Source of the DNA: an uncultured Sanguibacteroides sp.
GTDB lineage: Bacteria > Bacteroidota > Bacteroidia > Bacteroidales > Marinifilaceae
DNA length: 64,000 bases
Assembly: GCF_900543425.1 (NCBI RefSeq)
Contig: NZ_UQRQ01000004.1
Span: 124,001 to 188,000 of the forward strand
Direction of reading: 5' to 3'
This document shows, one piece after another, positions 17,279 to 26,452 of the stretch. The notes below the pieces were generated by a model. That model saw only the letters and a list, made by a program, of their open reading frames with translations. It did no database searches and was not told the DNA's origin. Numbering within the stretch: the first letter of the stretch is position 1; the number at the start of each line of letters is the position of its first letter. The position numbers and the translations under genes were made by a program.

Positions 17279-18571
17279 ATGAATTTTGTTGAAGAATTAA
17301 AATGGCGGGGTATGATTCATAATATCATGCCGGGAACAGAGGAGCAACTGACGAAAGAGCAGACAACGGCTTACGTGGGTATCGATCCCACGGCAGATTC
17401 GTTGCACGTGGGGCATTTGGTGTCGGTTATGATGATGAAACATCTTCAAATGGCAGGTCATAAGCCTATTTTTTTAATAGGAGGGGCGACCGGAATGATA
17501 GGGGACCCGAGTGGTAAATCCCTGGAAAGGAATTTGTTGGACGAGACGACCGTGCAGAAAAATATGGATGGAATCAGGGCGCAGTTGTCGAAGTTTATTG
17601 ATTTTAATTCCGATGCTCCGAATGCCGCGATCATGGTAAATAATTATGATTGGATGAAGAATTTTACCTTTCTTGATTTTATCCGGGAGGTAGGAAAACA
17701 TATTACCGTAAATTACATGATGGCCAAAGATTCGGTGAAGAAGCGGTTGAGTGCCGATTCTACACAAGGCTTGTCTTTTACCGAGTTCACGTATCAATTG
17801 GTTCAAGGGTATGATTTTTTGCATTTACGTCGTCATTATAATTGTCTTTTGCAGATGGGAGGGTCGGATCAGTGGGGAAATATTACGACGGGAGGAGAAT
17901 TGATTCGTCGGAAAGACGGAGCGGAGGCTTATGGTTTGACTTGGCCCTTGATGACGAAGAGTGATGGTAAAAAGTTCGGAAAGACGGAATCCGGTAATAT
18001 CTGGCTGGACCCCCAACGGACTTCTCCTTATAAATTTTATCAATTCTGGCTGAATGCCACGGATGAAGATGCGGAGAAATACATTAAGATTTTTACGATC
18101 CTTCCTCCGGCAGAAATCGATGCATTGATTCTCGAGCATCATGATGCTCCGCATCTGAGAAAATTACAGAAGGTTCTGGCGAAAGAAATAACCTGTCTGA
18201 TTCATAGTCCGGAGGCTTACGAAGCCGCCGTGGAAGCTTCTCAAATTTTATTTGGAAATGCAACTTCGGATGCATTGAAGCGTTTGGATGAAGATACTTT
18301 GTTAGCGGTTTTCGAGGGTGTACCTCAATATGATATCTTACGTTCAGATTTGGAAGCGGGGATCTCTATCGTGGATTTGTTGGCCGAGAAAACATCAATT
18401 ATGTCTTCTAAGGGGGAAGCTCGGCGTGCATTGAAGTCAAATGCTATCAGTATCAATAAAGAGAAGATAACGGATCAGGAACTGATCGTGAATGCAGGTT
18501 TCCTGATCGATGATAAGTTTGTTTTATTGCAAAGCGGGAAAAAGAATTATTTCTTGCTGAATGTCAAATAA
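17279..18571 (+). CDS. tyrS: Tyrosyl-tRNA synthetase
   Basis: The 430-residue protein is a TyrRS of the bacterial TyrS type. The class I motifs are HVGH at residues 43-46 and the KFGKT loop (equivalent to KMSKS). The tyrosine pocket is visible in YVGIDPTADSLH and QMGGSDQWGNIT. The C-terminal S4-like RNA-binding domain (about residues 360-430, ISIVDLLAEKTSIMSSKGEARRAL) is present. It charges tRNA-Tyr. It follows cvpA and ends in a strong shared terminator. Confidence 0.97.
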   Translation: MNFVEELKWRGMIHNIMPGTEEQLTKEQTTAYVGIDPTADSLHVGHLVSVMMMKHLQMAGHKPIFLIGGATGMIGDPSGKSLERNLLDETTVQKNMDGIRAQLSKFIDFNSDAPNAAIMVNNYDWMKNFTFLDFIREVGKHITVNYMMAKDSVKKRLSADSTQGLSFTEFTYQLVQGYDFLHLRRHYNCLLQMGGSDQWGNITTGGELIRRKDGAEAYGLTWPLMTKSDGKKFGKTESGNIWLDPQRTSPYKFYQFWLNATDEDAEKYIKIFTILPPAEIDALILEHHDAPHLRKLQKVLAKEITCLIHSPEAYEAAVEASQILFGNATSDALKRLDEDTLLAVFEGVPQYDILRSDLEAGISIVDLLAEKTSIMSSKGEARRALKSNAISINKEKITDQELIVNAGFLIDDKFVLLQSGKKNYFLLNVK

Positions 18572-18573
18572 AT

Positions 18574-18604
18574 AATAAAAGCGACCTTTTAGGTCGCTTT
18601 TATT
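18574..18604. terminator. Bidirectional terminator between tyrS and the permease-family gene
   Basis: A 14-bp perfect stem (18574-18587 with 18591-18604, core AAAAGCGACCT) closes over a TTT loop. A and T runs on the two flanks suit rho-independent termination in both directions. It touches the stop codons of both convergent genes. Confidence 0.88.
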
Positions 18605-21600
18605 ATGGTAATTTCACCCATTTGACTGCATCTGCAAAAATCAATTGGTCGGGATAAGCTCCCGTGTCGAGTAACGTTATTTTTGCTTTTCCTGCCGGGC
18701 ATGTATATTTGCCAAGAGATATCCAACCGCTTCCCACGTTATTGATCTCCAAAATCACTTTTTCTTCTCCCTCCCGGTGTGAGAAAATATAAGTTTGCGT
18801 GGGATTTTTTTCTTGTTCTTCCTCTTCCGGGTCTCCGATACGATGGGGTTTTATACCCAATTCTCCGCCAAATTCATTATTGTAGACGAATAGTTCGTAT
18901 TTACCTTCTGTCGGCAGTTGAGTTTCCCATTCTACGCGAGTCTCTCCTGTCCCGGATTTCTTACAATAATAGCTTCTGATAATATCACCGTAAGCATTCT
19001 CATGTATATAAGGAGTCCACTTTACCGGAAATTCATAGGGGGATTGTATGGCAATCACATGCTTCTTTTTTGTTAGCTTTTGTAAAAGATTATTGGGTTC
19101 GACCAAATGAAAACCGGGATCGTTATTATCCACGATAAACTCGTTGGCCTTGGGACAGAATGTTATTGTGTTCGTATCGAAGATGCCGGTTATCACATGT
19201 GAGGAGGAGGTGATAGGGATACGGGAGAAGTTATAATTTGCCGGTATATTTTGAGAAAGATTCGTGTGTAGCCGGACTGTAATGTCTTTGGGACAATCTC
19301 CCGGAAACCAGCTCCTGATCTCTTTGCTTGTACCGGCAGGTATAACGTATAATTCCGGCTGTACTGCATAGTACCTGGAATAGCAGTAACCGGAAATAGA
19401 GATTACCCCGTCAACTTCTCCTTTATTCCATACATTGAGGGAACGGATATGTCCGATTTTTCCAGCCTGTTCGACATTCTCAATCTGGATATTTTTAATA
19501 AGAAAAACAGGTAGCCTGTTCTCCTTGTATAATTTGCGGGTACAGGCAATCAAATCCAACCCGAATTGTTGTTGAAATTCTTGTCCGTATTGCTCGAACG
19601 AAACAGTTTTAAATAGATTGCGTTGAACGAAATCCCGCGTAAAAGAGTAAAATTTATCGTAGGGAATATCACAAAGTAGGCGTTTTAGCAATATATTGGC
19701 TTTTGCCTTCAATATATCGTTGAGGAAAGGAGATATTGCTGTGTCTTGTAATGCCTTTTCTAAGCTATGTTTTTTTAAATATTCCAAGATAATCGGGTTT
19801 GTGGTTGGTTCTGTAACAAAGTCTTCCGGGTTTTGTTGTTGCCTAAAGGTTTGAAAAATCAAATTAATTCCCTGAAAATCAATAGATGATATATGAAAAT
19901 TGAAGTTTTGTAGGGAGGAGAGATCGTATTCGTTTTTAAGTTGTATCCATGGTTTTTTACGGGATGAGATTTTAATGAATAAATTTTCGGGACGGATAAA
20001 ACGGGTTGTTCCGAATGCGGATTGGTAAGGAGATACATAAATAACATCTTCTTCCTGTTTGGGTTTCATGTGGATAGGACGAGCGAGCAATGCTTCTCTT
20101 TCCGGTCGAAAAATGATTTCCGGTTGTACATATTCGCTTCCTTTTTTCCATTCCCGACTGTAGGCGCAAAAATGTACAGGTGTTTCTACCATGGCTAATT
20201 TGTCAAACTTGTATTCCCTGATTTGCTTGTACATATTCGCAATGAAATCTTGCGGAGAATCATAACCGTCGGTCATAAATTCATGTCCTTTAAAAAGATA
20301 TAACTCGTAAAGGCAGGAATCGATAAGAACTGATCTCCGGGAATAATTTCCGATACAAAGGGAAAGGCTTGGAAGTTTCTTCCTGTTCGTAAAATGTACC
20401 GTGTCGTTCGAAGTGTTGCTTATTCCTTGAGACACGGGTAAACGTTCTTTTTCTCCCACGACGTCAAGACTGAAATCGATAAATGTTTCCGTTGTTGTCA
20501 ATGGCGAGAGAACATTTACCGGGGGCAGACTTGTCGGATACCATAGGTTTTCCGGGGTTAATAAGGTAAATTTTTTTTGTAAAAAATGAGTTTCTTTGCC
20601 GAAACGGAAGAAAGAATGACTTCGGGTGATATCTTGCGAGGATAAATCTTTTATCTCGGGATAACTAATTTCGGGTACTATTTTTCCTTTATATTCTACT
20701 TGTATGTTTTGTTCCTGTTGGGGAGATAGCGGTAAATAAATATTGATAACTTGATGATCTCGCCGATAGGTTAAGGAGTGGCCGTTATGTGTAAGGGAAA
20801 TAATCTCCAAACCTGGATTCAGGTAAAGTATGAAAGAATCTAATGGTTTATCCGAGGGATTCAGTATGGTCAATTGACTTTTGGCGATATAACTTTTCTC
20901 TTTTTGTTCAAAGGTGATATGATGTTTGTTAATTTGAATCTTAGGTGTTTCCTCGTATTTCGCGAAGATCTCCCGGTACAATGCCCGTTTGGATATTTCC
21001 AGGTGGATGCTGTAAAGAAAACTTCCTGCCGGAAGTATCCCCACAAGTAATAGTATAATTCCAGCTTTTTTATATTTGATCGGATGGTGTGGGATATTTG
21101 GTATTCGCTGGAAAAATGCGGCTCCTAAAATAAACAGTCCGCATCCCCAGAGTAAGAATGTCATTCTTTGAAGAAGATAGAGATTTAGACCTGAAAAGCC
21201 GGTCCATTCTGAAAAGGCATTCGGGAGGGAGGAGGCAAAAAGATCAAAAGCTCCGTGAAAAAATTGATTTCCGTGCATGATCTCGATATAAAGAAAGGCG
21301 AGGAGAATAATAAAAGATAACGCTTGGTTATGGATAATACTTTTAAGAAAAATAGTTAATCCTGTGATAAAAATCAAAGTAGGTAATGTTAAGGTACTAA
21401 AATAAAAGATGTAGGGCCAGAGCGCAAATGGTGAATCGCTGGCGAATAAATGGATAAATAACGCGATTCCTGTCAGAACGAAGTCTAAGCAAAATAACAC
21501 GATTAATGTTCCTGATGTTTTTCCCAATAAATATTTGATATTGTTGAAATCATGTACCTGAATAGAGGATAACGTGTCCAGTTTCTGTTCTCTGTATAGA

Positions 21601-21845
21601 AATCCTCCACTCAGCAAAACAATAATGATAACTTGTAAATAGTTTACGATATAGGCATTGGCGAATGGAAAGGAGGAAATTAAAGAAATTACGGACCAGC
21701 TTGGTGAACTTAAATTACTTTGTGCGGTAAGTTGTAGTCCGGCCGTAAAAATAACGGCAATTAATACGATAAAACGAAAACTCCATTCTCTGGTTAGTGT
21801 TTTTATCTCGTAATGGACGATCGATCTGAAGGATGGGAAACTCAT
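18603..21845 (-). CDS. ABC-2-type permease / M1-like pseudopeptidase / golvesin-like fusion (family member 1)
   Basis: The 1080-residue product has three parts. Residues about 1-270 are six or so membrane helices resembling an ABC-2 permease (YREQKLDTLSSIQVHDF after helix 2). Residues about 290-830 follow the M1 aminopeptidase scaffold: a beta domain (LTILNPSDKPLDSFILYLNPGL), LSLCIGNYSRRSV, then FDKLAMVETPVHF where M1 enzymes approach GAMEN. No GxMEN and no HExxH occur anywhere. Residues about 970-1080 look like a golvesin-type C-terminal beta domain (KSGTGETRVEWETQLPTEGKYELFVY, GSGWISLGKYTCPAGKAKITL, FADAVKWVKLP). It is the diverged member of a family with three more copies at 47-57 kb. No ABC ATPase is adjacent. 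Function is unknown. Confidence 0.75.
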   Translation of the reverse strand: MSFPSFRSIVHYEIKTLTREWSFRFIVLIAVIFTAGLQLTAQSNLSSPSWSVISLISSFPFANAYIVNYLQVIIIVLLSGGFLYREQKLDTLSSIQVHDFNNIKYLLGKTSGTLIVLFCLDFVLTGIALFIHLFASDSPFALWPYIFYFSTLTLPTLIFITGLTIFLKSIIHNQALSFIILLAFLYIEIMHGNQFFHGAFDLFASSLPNAFSEWTGFSGLNLYLLQRMTFLLWGCGLFILGAAFFQRIPNIPHHPIKYKKAGIILLLVGILPAGSFLYSIHLEISKRALYREIFAKYEETPKIQINKHHITFEQKEKSYIAKSQLTILNPSDKPLDSFILYLNPGLEIISLTHNGHSLTYRRDHQVINIYLPLSPQQEQNIQVEYKGKIVPEISYPEIKDLSSQDITRSHSFFRFGKETHFLQKKFTLLTPENLWYPTSLPPVNVLSPLTTTETFIDFSLDVVGEKERLPVSQGISNTSNDTVHFTNRKKLPSLSLCIGNYSRRSVLIDSCLYELYLFKGHEFMTDGYDSPQDFIANMYKQIREYKFDKLAMVETPVHFCAYSREWKKGSEYVQPEIIFRPEREALLARPIHMKPKQEEDVIYVSPYQSAFGTTRFIRPENLFIKISSRKKPWIQLKNEYDLSSLQNFNFHISSIDFQGINLIFQTFRQQQNPEDFVTEPTTNPIILEYLKKHSLEKALQDTAISPFLNDILKAKANILLKRLLCDIPYDKFYSFTRDFVQRNLFKTVSFEQYGQEFQQQFGLDLIACTRKLYKENRLPVFLIKNIQIENVEQAGKIGHIRSLNVWNKGEVDGVISISGYCYSRYYAVQPELYVIPAGTSKEIRSWFPGDCPKDITVRLHTNLSQNIPANYNFSRIPITSSSHVITGIFDTNTITFCPKANEFIVDNNDPGFHLVEPNNLLQKLTKKKHVIAIQSPYEFPVKWTPYIHENAYGDIIRSYYCKKSGTGETRVEWETQLPTEGKYELFVYNNEFGGELGIKPHRIGDPEEEEQEKNPTQTYIFSHREGEEKVILEINNVGSGWISLGKYTCPAGKAKITLLDTGAYPDQLIFADAVKWVKLP

Positions 21846-21859
21846 GCTTATTTTTATTT

Positions 21860-21985
21860 CTATAACAAAGTATAACGAATGACAACAGGGGTTTGGGTCG
21901 TAATTCTTACTGTCGCTTCAGCTGACAGAGATGTACGAATGCATAGGAATATCCCTGATATTGCATGTTTTAAAAATTTTTTCAT
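21860..21985 (-). CDS. Possible 41-residue secreted peptide
   Basis: An ATG frame upstream of the permease-family gene encodes 41 residues beginning MKKFLKHAISGIFLCI. It has a possible signal-peptidase site after LSA and a short mature part ending VVIRYTLL. Its stop is 14 bases before the permease start. The N terminus (MKK, hydrophobic core, small residues) is signal-like. Nothing comparable is seen upstream of the other three family members. It may be a real small gene, a leader peptide, or chance. Confidence 0.3.
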   Translation of the reverse strand: MKKFLKHAISGIFLCIRTSLSAEATVRITTQTPVVIRYTLL

Positions 21986-22095
21986 AAGATAGTTCTTTGT
22001 TATTAGTAAATTAATACGAATATATGTATATAATATTTATAAAGCAAGAGTAAATGATAAAATTGGACTCAGTTTAAGGTTGATTGTATTTAAGT

Positions 22096-22142
22096 ATCAA
22101 ACAAATAGAGTTCGGAATTGTTCCGAACTCTATTTGTTTGAT
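22096..22142 (-). terminator. Very long hairpin downstream of hflX
   Basis: A 22-bp perfect stem (22096-22117 with 22121-22142) encloses only TTG. The inner arm contains GAGTTCGGAA. It lies 38 bases after the hflX stop. The tail is only modestly T-rich, so termination or RNA 3'-end protection are both possible. Confidence 0.75.
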
Positions 22143-22179
22143 TGTCGTGTTTTATAATATCTTAATAATATATTATTTA

Positions 22180-23403
22180 TCAATTATCAATTGTAGTGTC
22201 TTGATACAGAAAGTCATTAAACGGAAAACGTGCTGAATGAATCTCTTTTGTGATTTCGTATAATTTTTCTTTTAGTTCTTCGATGTTTTCTTTGTTTTTA
22301 GCTGATATATATACGGTTTCTCCTCCTTGTTTAGCCATCCACATTTGTTTGAGATCATCAAGGTTGTAATTTTCCCGTTCGATAGGGGTCAGGTCATCTT
22401 CCTCTTTAGGGACAAACGTGAAGGCATCGATTTTGTTAAAAATCATAATGGTCGGTTTCGGATTTTCGATTAATTCTGTTAATGTTTCGTTGACAACCCG
22501 GACTTGATCTTCGAATTGAGGATGAGAGATATCTACGACATGTAAGATCACATCGGCTTCCCGGACTTCGTCTAAGGTCGATTTGAAGGACTCAACCAGA
22601 TGATGGGGCAGTTTGCGGATAAAACCGACGGTGTCGGCTAATAGAAGCGGTACGTTTTTAATGGCAATTTTTCGTACGGTCGTATCTAATGTTGCGAATA
22701 GTTTGTTTTCCGCGAATACTTCCGATTTACTTAATAAATTCATCAAAGTAGATTTACCCACATTGGTATATCCGACGAGGGCGACCCGAACCAATTTCCC
22801 CCTGTTTTTACGTTGGGTAATCATCTGTTTATCTATTTTATCGAGTTGCTCTTTTAGGCGGGAGATCTTATCCCGAATGATTCTTCGGTCTGTTTCGATT
22901 TCCGTTTCTCCGGGACCTCGTAAACCGATACCTCCCTTTTGCCGCTCCAAGTGGGTCCACATTCCCGTTAAACGAGGTAGGAGGTATTGGTATTGTGCCA
23001 GTTCGACCTGAGCTTTTGCCTCTGCGGTCCGGGCTCTTTTGGCGAATATATCCAGGATCAGGTTGGTTCGATCGAGTACCTTTCTTCCTTTCAGTTCCCG
23101 TTCTATATTGCGAAGTTGGGTAGGGGTCAATTCGTCATCGAAGATAATCAAATCGATGTCGTTTTCTTCCACGTAATTTTTGATCTCTTCCAATTTCCCT
23201 TTACCAATAAAGGTTGCCGTTACCGGTTTGTCCAGATTTTGTGTGAAAACTTTCACGGTTTCGGCTCCGGCCGTTTCGGCCAGGAAGGCTAATTCGTCTA
23301 AGTATTCACACATGATGTCGTAGTTGATATTTTCTGATTGTAGGGCCACACCTACAAGAATTGCTTTTTCTGCTTGTTTTTCCGTATAAAAATAATTCCC
23401 CAT
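22180..23403 (-). CDS. hflX: GTPase HflX
   Basis: The 407-residue protein has the HflX N-terminal domain (about residues 1-200, with GKGKLEEIKNYVEEN, IFDDELTPTQLRNIE and the linker GPGETEIETDRR) followed by a TRAFAC GTPase domain. G motifs are GYTNVGKSTL (G1), DTVGFIRKLP (G3) and FNKID (G4). HflX binds the 50S subunit and helps split stalled ribosomes under stress. The length is normal. It lies downstream of tonB on the same strand but is separated by a hairpin terminator. Confidence 0.96.
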   Translation of the reverse strand: MGNYFYTEKQAEKAILVGVALQSENINYDIMCEYLDELAFLAETAGAETVKVFTQNLDKPVTATFIGKGKLEEIKNYVEENDIDLIIFDDELTPTQLRNIERELKGRKVLDRTNLILDIFAKRARTAEAKAQVELAQYQYLLPRLTGMWTHLERQKGGIGLRGPGETEIETDRRIIRDKISRLKEQLDKIDKQMITQRKNRGKLVRVALVGYTNVGKSTLMNLLSKSEVFAENKLFATLDTTVRKIAIKNVPLLLADTVGFIRKLPHHLVESFKSTLDEVREADVILHVVDISHPQFEDQVRVVNETLTELIENPKPTIMIFNKIDAFTFVPKEEDDLTPIERENYNLDDLKQMWMAKQGGETVYISAKNKENIEELKEKLYEITKEIHSARFPFNDFLYQDTTIDN

Positions 23404-23417
23404 AAATAACGATAAAT

Positions 23418-23445
23418 AAGGGGCTGACGATTACGACAGCCCCTT
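23418..23445 (-). terminator. Terminator of tonB
   Basis: A 9-bp stem AAGGGGCTG/CAGCCCCTT (23418-23426, 23437-23445) sits 20 bases after the tonB stop. Leftward it is followed by TATTTATCG. It separates tonB from hflX. Confidence 0.75.
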
Positions 23446-23465
23446 GTTATAATTTAAAATCTTTT

Positions 23466-24158
23466 TTATTGATTCTTCAATTGGAAATTGATAGGTACAG
23501 TAAAAGAAACTTTTACAGCTGTTCCTCTCTGTTTCCCCGGTTTCCACTTGGGCATGGATTTGATAACACGGATGGCTTCCTGATCAAGAGACGAATCTAC
23601 CCCGCGCATCACTTTTATGTCACCAACGGTTCCGTCCTTTCCGACCACGAACTGAATAATGACTTTACCCTGTACTCCATTCTCCTGAGCAATCATCGGA
23701 TATTTCACATGTTTGTTAATCCATTTGGTGATATCTCCTCCCGGGAAGACCGGCATGTCTTCTACCGTTATGAAAACATCATCTTCTCCTGTTGCATCCG
23801 GGTCATACTCCCCATCGTAGTCGTAGTCTGTAGGTTCCCTGTTCTCAACGTCAGCTTCAACGTCTTCAATCTCCAGTTGTTCCTCGATGTCCGAATCATC
23901 CTCAACAATATCGATTAAGTCTGTTAATTTCGGCGCAGGTGGAGGAGGTGGAGGAGGTTTCAGCATTTGTTGTGTAACTGGGATGACCTCTTCTTCCATT
24001 GTAGGCTCTGCCACGGTCATAAATCCTTCTTCGACGGTAGTGCTTACTTTCCATTCGAAAGCGAAGAATAAGACAGCCAAGGCCACAATCAAACCGATTT
24101 CGAAGAAAACTCCTTTTCTTCTTTCCAGGTCTGCTTTCGGTGATTTCTTTACTTCCAT
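23466..24158 (-). CDS. tonB: Energy transducer TonB
   Basis: The 230-residue protein has one N-terminal membrane helix (about residues 22-40), a periplasmic linker with seven consecutive prolines (LKPPPPPPPAPK), an acidic stretch, and a C-terminal TonB domain (about residues 140-230). TonB-domain motifs are VKYPMIAQENGVQGKVIIQF and PKWKPGKQRGTAVKVSF. It couples the proton-motive force through ExbB/ExbD to outer-membrane receptors; exbBD is not in the window. It could serve the btuB-like receptor at 42-44 kb, but that is inference. Confidence 0.93.
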   Translation of the reverse strand: MEVKKSPKADLERRKGVFFEIGLIVALAVLFFAFEWKVSTTVEEGFMTVAEPTMEEEVIPVTQQMLKPPPPPPPAPKLTDLIDIVEDDSDIEEQLEIEDVEADVENREPTDYDYDGEYDPDATGEDDVFITVEDMPVFPGGDITKWINKHVKYPMIAQENGVQGKVIIQFVVGKDGTVGDIKVMRGVDSSLDQEAIRVIKSMPKWKPGKQRGTAVKVSFTVPINFQLKNQ

Positions 24159-24643
24159 TTTATTAGTTTAAATATGTGCTTACTATTATTCCACTTTTCG
24201 TTTGTAAAGATAAGCAATATGGAGAGAAATAACAAGTTTTTTTCGAATAAAATGTTAAATGAAAAATTAATGTCTTTTAAAATCTTGTTAATGTGTGAGT
24301 AGGAGGTTGAAATAGAATAAAATAAAAAGAGGCAGCTTTGTAGGACTGCCACTTTTCGGGATGTTCGTATTGTATGTAAATCACTGTATGTATCTTTTTT
24401 CTTGTAAAGGCTTTTTTTATTTTCTGCCTTTCTGTTTAAATGTTATTCAAACGTTAATTTGATGATGTAAAAATAGAATATAAAAATGAGAAAAACAATT
24501 TTTCAAGAGACAAATGTGAATATTTTCTTAATTTTTTTGTGATCGAGGCTTAAATTAACGTTAATTATGTATTTCCGGCGCTTCAAAAGCTAAAAACAGA
24601 CGTTCCGGGATAGAAATTCAAGTAAGTTTTTTACATTTGTATC
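24159..24643. other. Divergent intergenic region tonB / phosphopantetheinyl transferase
   Basis: These 485 bases are A/T-rich and without a gene I can support. They hold an imperfect hairpin (GGCAG 24331-24335 with CTGCC 24346-24350, extended past one mismatch by AAAAG/CTTTT), two AACGTTAA words (near 24453 and in the palindrome at 24554-24565), and TACATTTG at 24632-24639 just before the + strand gene. Confidence 0.5.
24554..24565. promoter_or_regulatory. 12-bp palindrome, possible operator
   Basis: ATTAACGTTAAT is a perfect palindrome 79 bases before the phosphopantetheinyl transferase start. A related AACGTTAATTTG lies about 100 bases further upstream. Their pairing suggests a regulator site, but no regulator is known. 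Confidence 0.25.
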
Positions 24644-25327
24644 ATGCTCGAGGTATTTTATATTTATATGCCTTCAACCATAAGGTATGAGGAAGTTTCA
24701 ATCGGATTGAGAAAATGGGTATCTGAAGAGACTTGTCGAGAAATTGCTTTATACAGAAGCGAGCGAGTAAAGTTATTCCGGTTGACAGGGGAGGCCTTAG
24801 TACGTTACGTGTTGAATAAGTATTGGCATATTGCTCCTTTTTCCTACCGAATTTTAAGACAAGAAAAAGGAAAACCTTATTTGGAAGGAGTTTCGGATCT
24901 TTTTTTTAATATTTCTCATTCCGGAGATTACCTGGTATGTGCTTTTTCTGATCGGGTTGTGGGAATCGATATAGAAAAGAGGCAAAAGGCTCGAATAGAA
25001 GTGGCTTCTCGTTTTTTCCATCCTTTGGAAATAGAGCAGTTGAAATCCGTATCGGTAGAGAGAAAAGATCAATTGTTTTATGACTTTTGGTCGGTAAAAG
25101 AGAGTTTTTTGAAATATACGGGAACCGGCTTGACCCGTCCGTTGAATAGTTTTCAGGTTACTTTTGAAGAGCGTGGTGTTTTTTTACACGAAGGAGACAA
25201 GAAACTACCATTAGAAGTCAGGGAATGTCCGGTTGATCACCGGTATTCCTGTTTTGTATGCGGCAGGCAAAAAGAACCTCCTCATGTTCAGGAATTTTTA
25301 ATTTCGGCTTTAAGTAGGGATGAGTAA
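24644..25327 (+). CDS. 4'-phosphopantetheinyl transferase (Sfp type)
   Basis: The 227-residue protein matches the Sfp/HetI/AcpT superfamily. It moves phosphopantetheine from CoA to a carrier-protein serine. Motifs are KLFRLTGEALVRYVL, NISHSGDYLVCAF, GIDIE (magnesium ligands Asp109 and Glu111) and FWSVKESFLKYTG (Glu153). The length fits the Sfp group rather than the short AcpS group. A -7-like TACATTTG ends only 4 bases before the ATG, so the mRNA could be leaderless or the real start could be Met9. The target carrier protein is not in the window. Confidence 0.9.
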   Translation: MLEVFYIYMPSTIRYEEVSIGLRKWVSEETCREIALYRSERVKLFRLTGEALVRYVLNKYWHIAPFSYRILRQEKGKPYLEGVSDLFFNISHSGDYLVCAFSDRVVGIDIEKRQKARIEVASRFFHPLEIEQLKSVSVERKDQLFYDFWSVKESFLKYTGTGLTRPLNSFQVTFEERGVFLHEGDKKLPLEVRECPVDHRYSCFVCGRQKEPPHVQEFLISALSRDE

Positions 25328-25351
25328 AACGATCGCTACTTAAAGCCGAAA
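25302..25351. terminator. Bidirectional hairpin between convergent genes
   Basis: A 16-bp perfect stem (25302-25317 TTTCGGCTTTAAGTAG with 25336-25351) encloses 18 bases that include the stop codon of the phosphopantetheinyl transferase. The hairpin therefore overlaps the last codons of that gene and ends 7 bases before the asd stop. Confidence 0.7.
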
Positions 25352-25358
25352 ATGAAAA

Positions 25359-26348
25359 TTATAATAATTGATACTTATTCAGGTATTCTGCTATTTGAAT
25401 GGCATTGGTCGCTGCTCCTTTGCGCAGGTTGTCGGATACGACCCACATGTTAAGGCTATTTTCCCGGGAGAAATCCCGTCGGATACGTCCCACGAAGACT
25501 TCGTCTTTTTCGTTAGCCGTAAGTGCCATCGGATAGATATTTTGTGACGGATCGTCTTCCACGACCACTCCGGGGGTTTGAGACAGTAAATTTCGAACGT
25601 CATCTAAATCATAATCGTATTCGAATTCTATGTTGATACTCTCGGAATGTCCGCCTGTCACGGGAACCCGTACGGCAGTTGCCGTTACCTTTACGGAGTC
25701 GTCGTTTAAAATTTTACAGGTTTCATTCGTCAGTTTCATTTCCTCTTTCGTGTAACCGTTCTCTGTAAAAGAGTCGCAATGAGGCAGGCAATTGCGGTCA
25801 ATGGGATGTGCATAGGTTTTTTTTACCTCTTTGCCTTCCCGTTCTCCTTCAAGTTGCATGATCCCTTTTAAGCCGCTTCCGGTAACGGACTGGTAAGTGG
25901 ACACAACCATTCGTTTGATTTTGTATTTTTTGTGGAGAGGAGCTATTGCCATGAGCATTTGTATGGTAGAACAGTTCGGGTTGGCAATAATTTTATCGTT
26001 TCGAGTTAATGTATCGGCATTGATCTCGGGAATAATTAGTTTTTTGGTCGGATCCATTCTCCAGGCCGAAGAGTTGTCTATGACGGTGATTCCCGCGGCT
26101 GCAAATTGAGGAGCCCATTCCAGGGAAGTTTCTCCTCCGGCTGAAAAAATGGCCACTTGAGGTTTCATTTGAATGGCTTCCCGGATACCCACTACTTTAT
26201 ACATTCGATTTCTGAATGCGATTTCCTTACCCACGGAGCGTTCGCTGGCTACGGGGATTAATTCGGTTACGGGGAAATTTCTTTCATCCAGAACTTGCAA
26301 CATTTTTCTTCCGACAAGACCTGTCGCTCCTACTACAGCTACTTTCAT
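25359..26348 (-). CDS. asd: Aspartate-semialdehyde dehydrogenase
   Basis: The enzyme reduces aspartyl phosphate to aspartate semialdehyde for lysine, threonine, methionine and diaminopimelate synthesis. Motifs are MKVAVVGATGLVGRKML (NADP site), ANPNCSTIQML (catalytic cysteine), STYQSVTGSGLKG and RVPVTGGHSESINIEF (catalytic His). The open frame extends upstream to 26456, adding 36 hydrophobic residues, but relatives begin at MKVAVVGATG, so I use the ATG at 26348 (329 residues). It is separated by about 100 bases from the EptA-like gene upstream. Confidence 0.95.
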   Translation of the reverse strand: MKVAVVGATGLVGRKMLQVLDERNFPVTELIPVASERSVGKEIAFRNRMYKVVGIREAIQMKPQVAIFSAGGETSLEWAPQFAAAGITVIDNSSAWRMDPTKKLIIPEINADTLTRNDKIIANPNCSTIQMLMAIAPLHKKYKIKRMVVSTYQSVTGSGLKGIMQLEGEREGKEVKKTYAHPIDRNCLPHCDSFTENGYTKEEMKLTNETCKILNDDSVKVTATAVRVPVTGGHSESINIEFEYDYDLDDVRNLLSQTPGVVVEDDPSQNIYPMALTANEKDEVFVGRIRRDFSRENSLNMWVVSDNLRKGAATNAIQIAEYLNKYQLL

Positions 26349-26452
26349 GTTTTTTAAATTTTGCAATCGATATATTGGGATTGCAGGGTTTATGATTAAT
26401 GATATTAAAACAACGGCAAATATATAATATTTTAATCTACAATTAATCGTTG

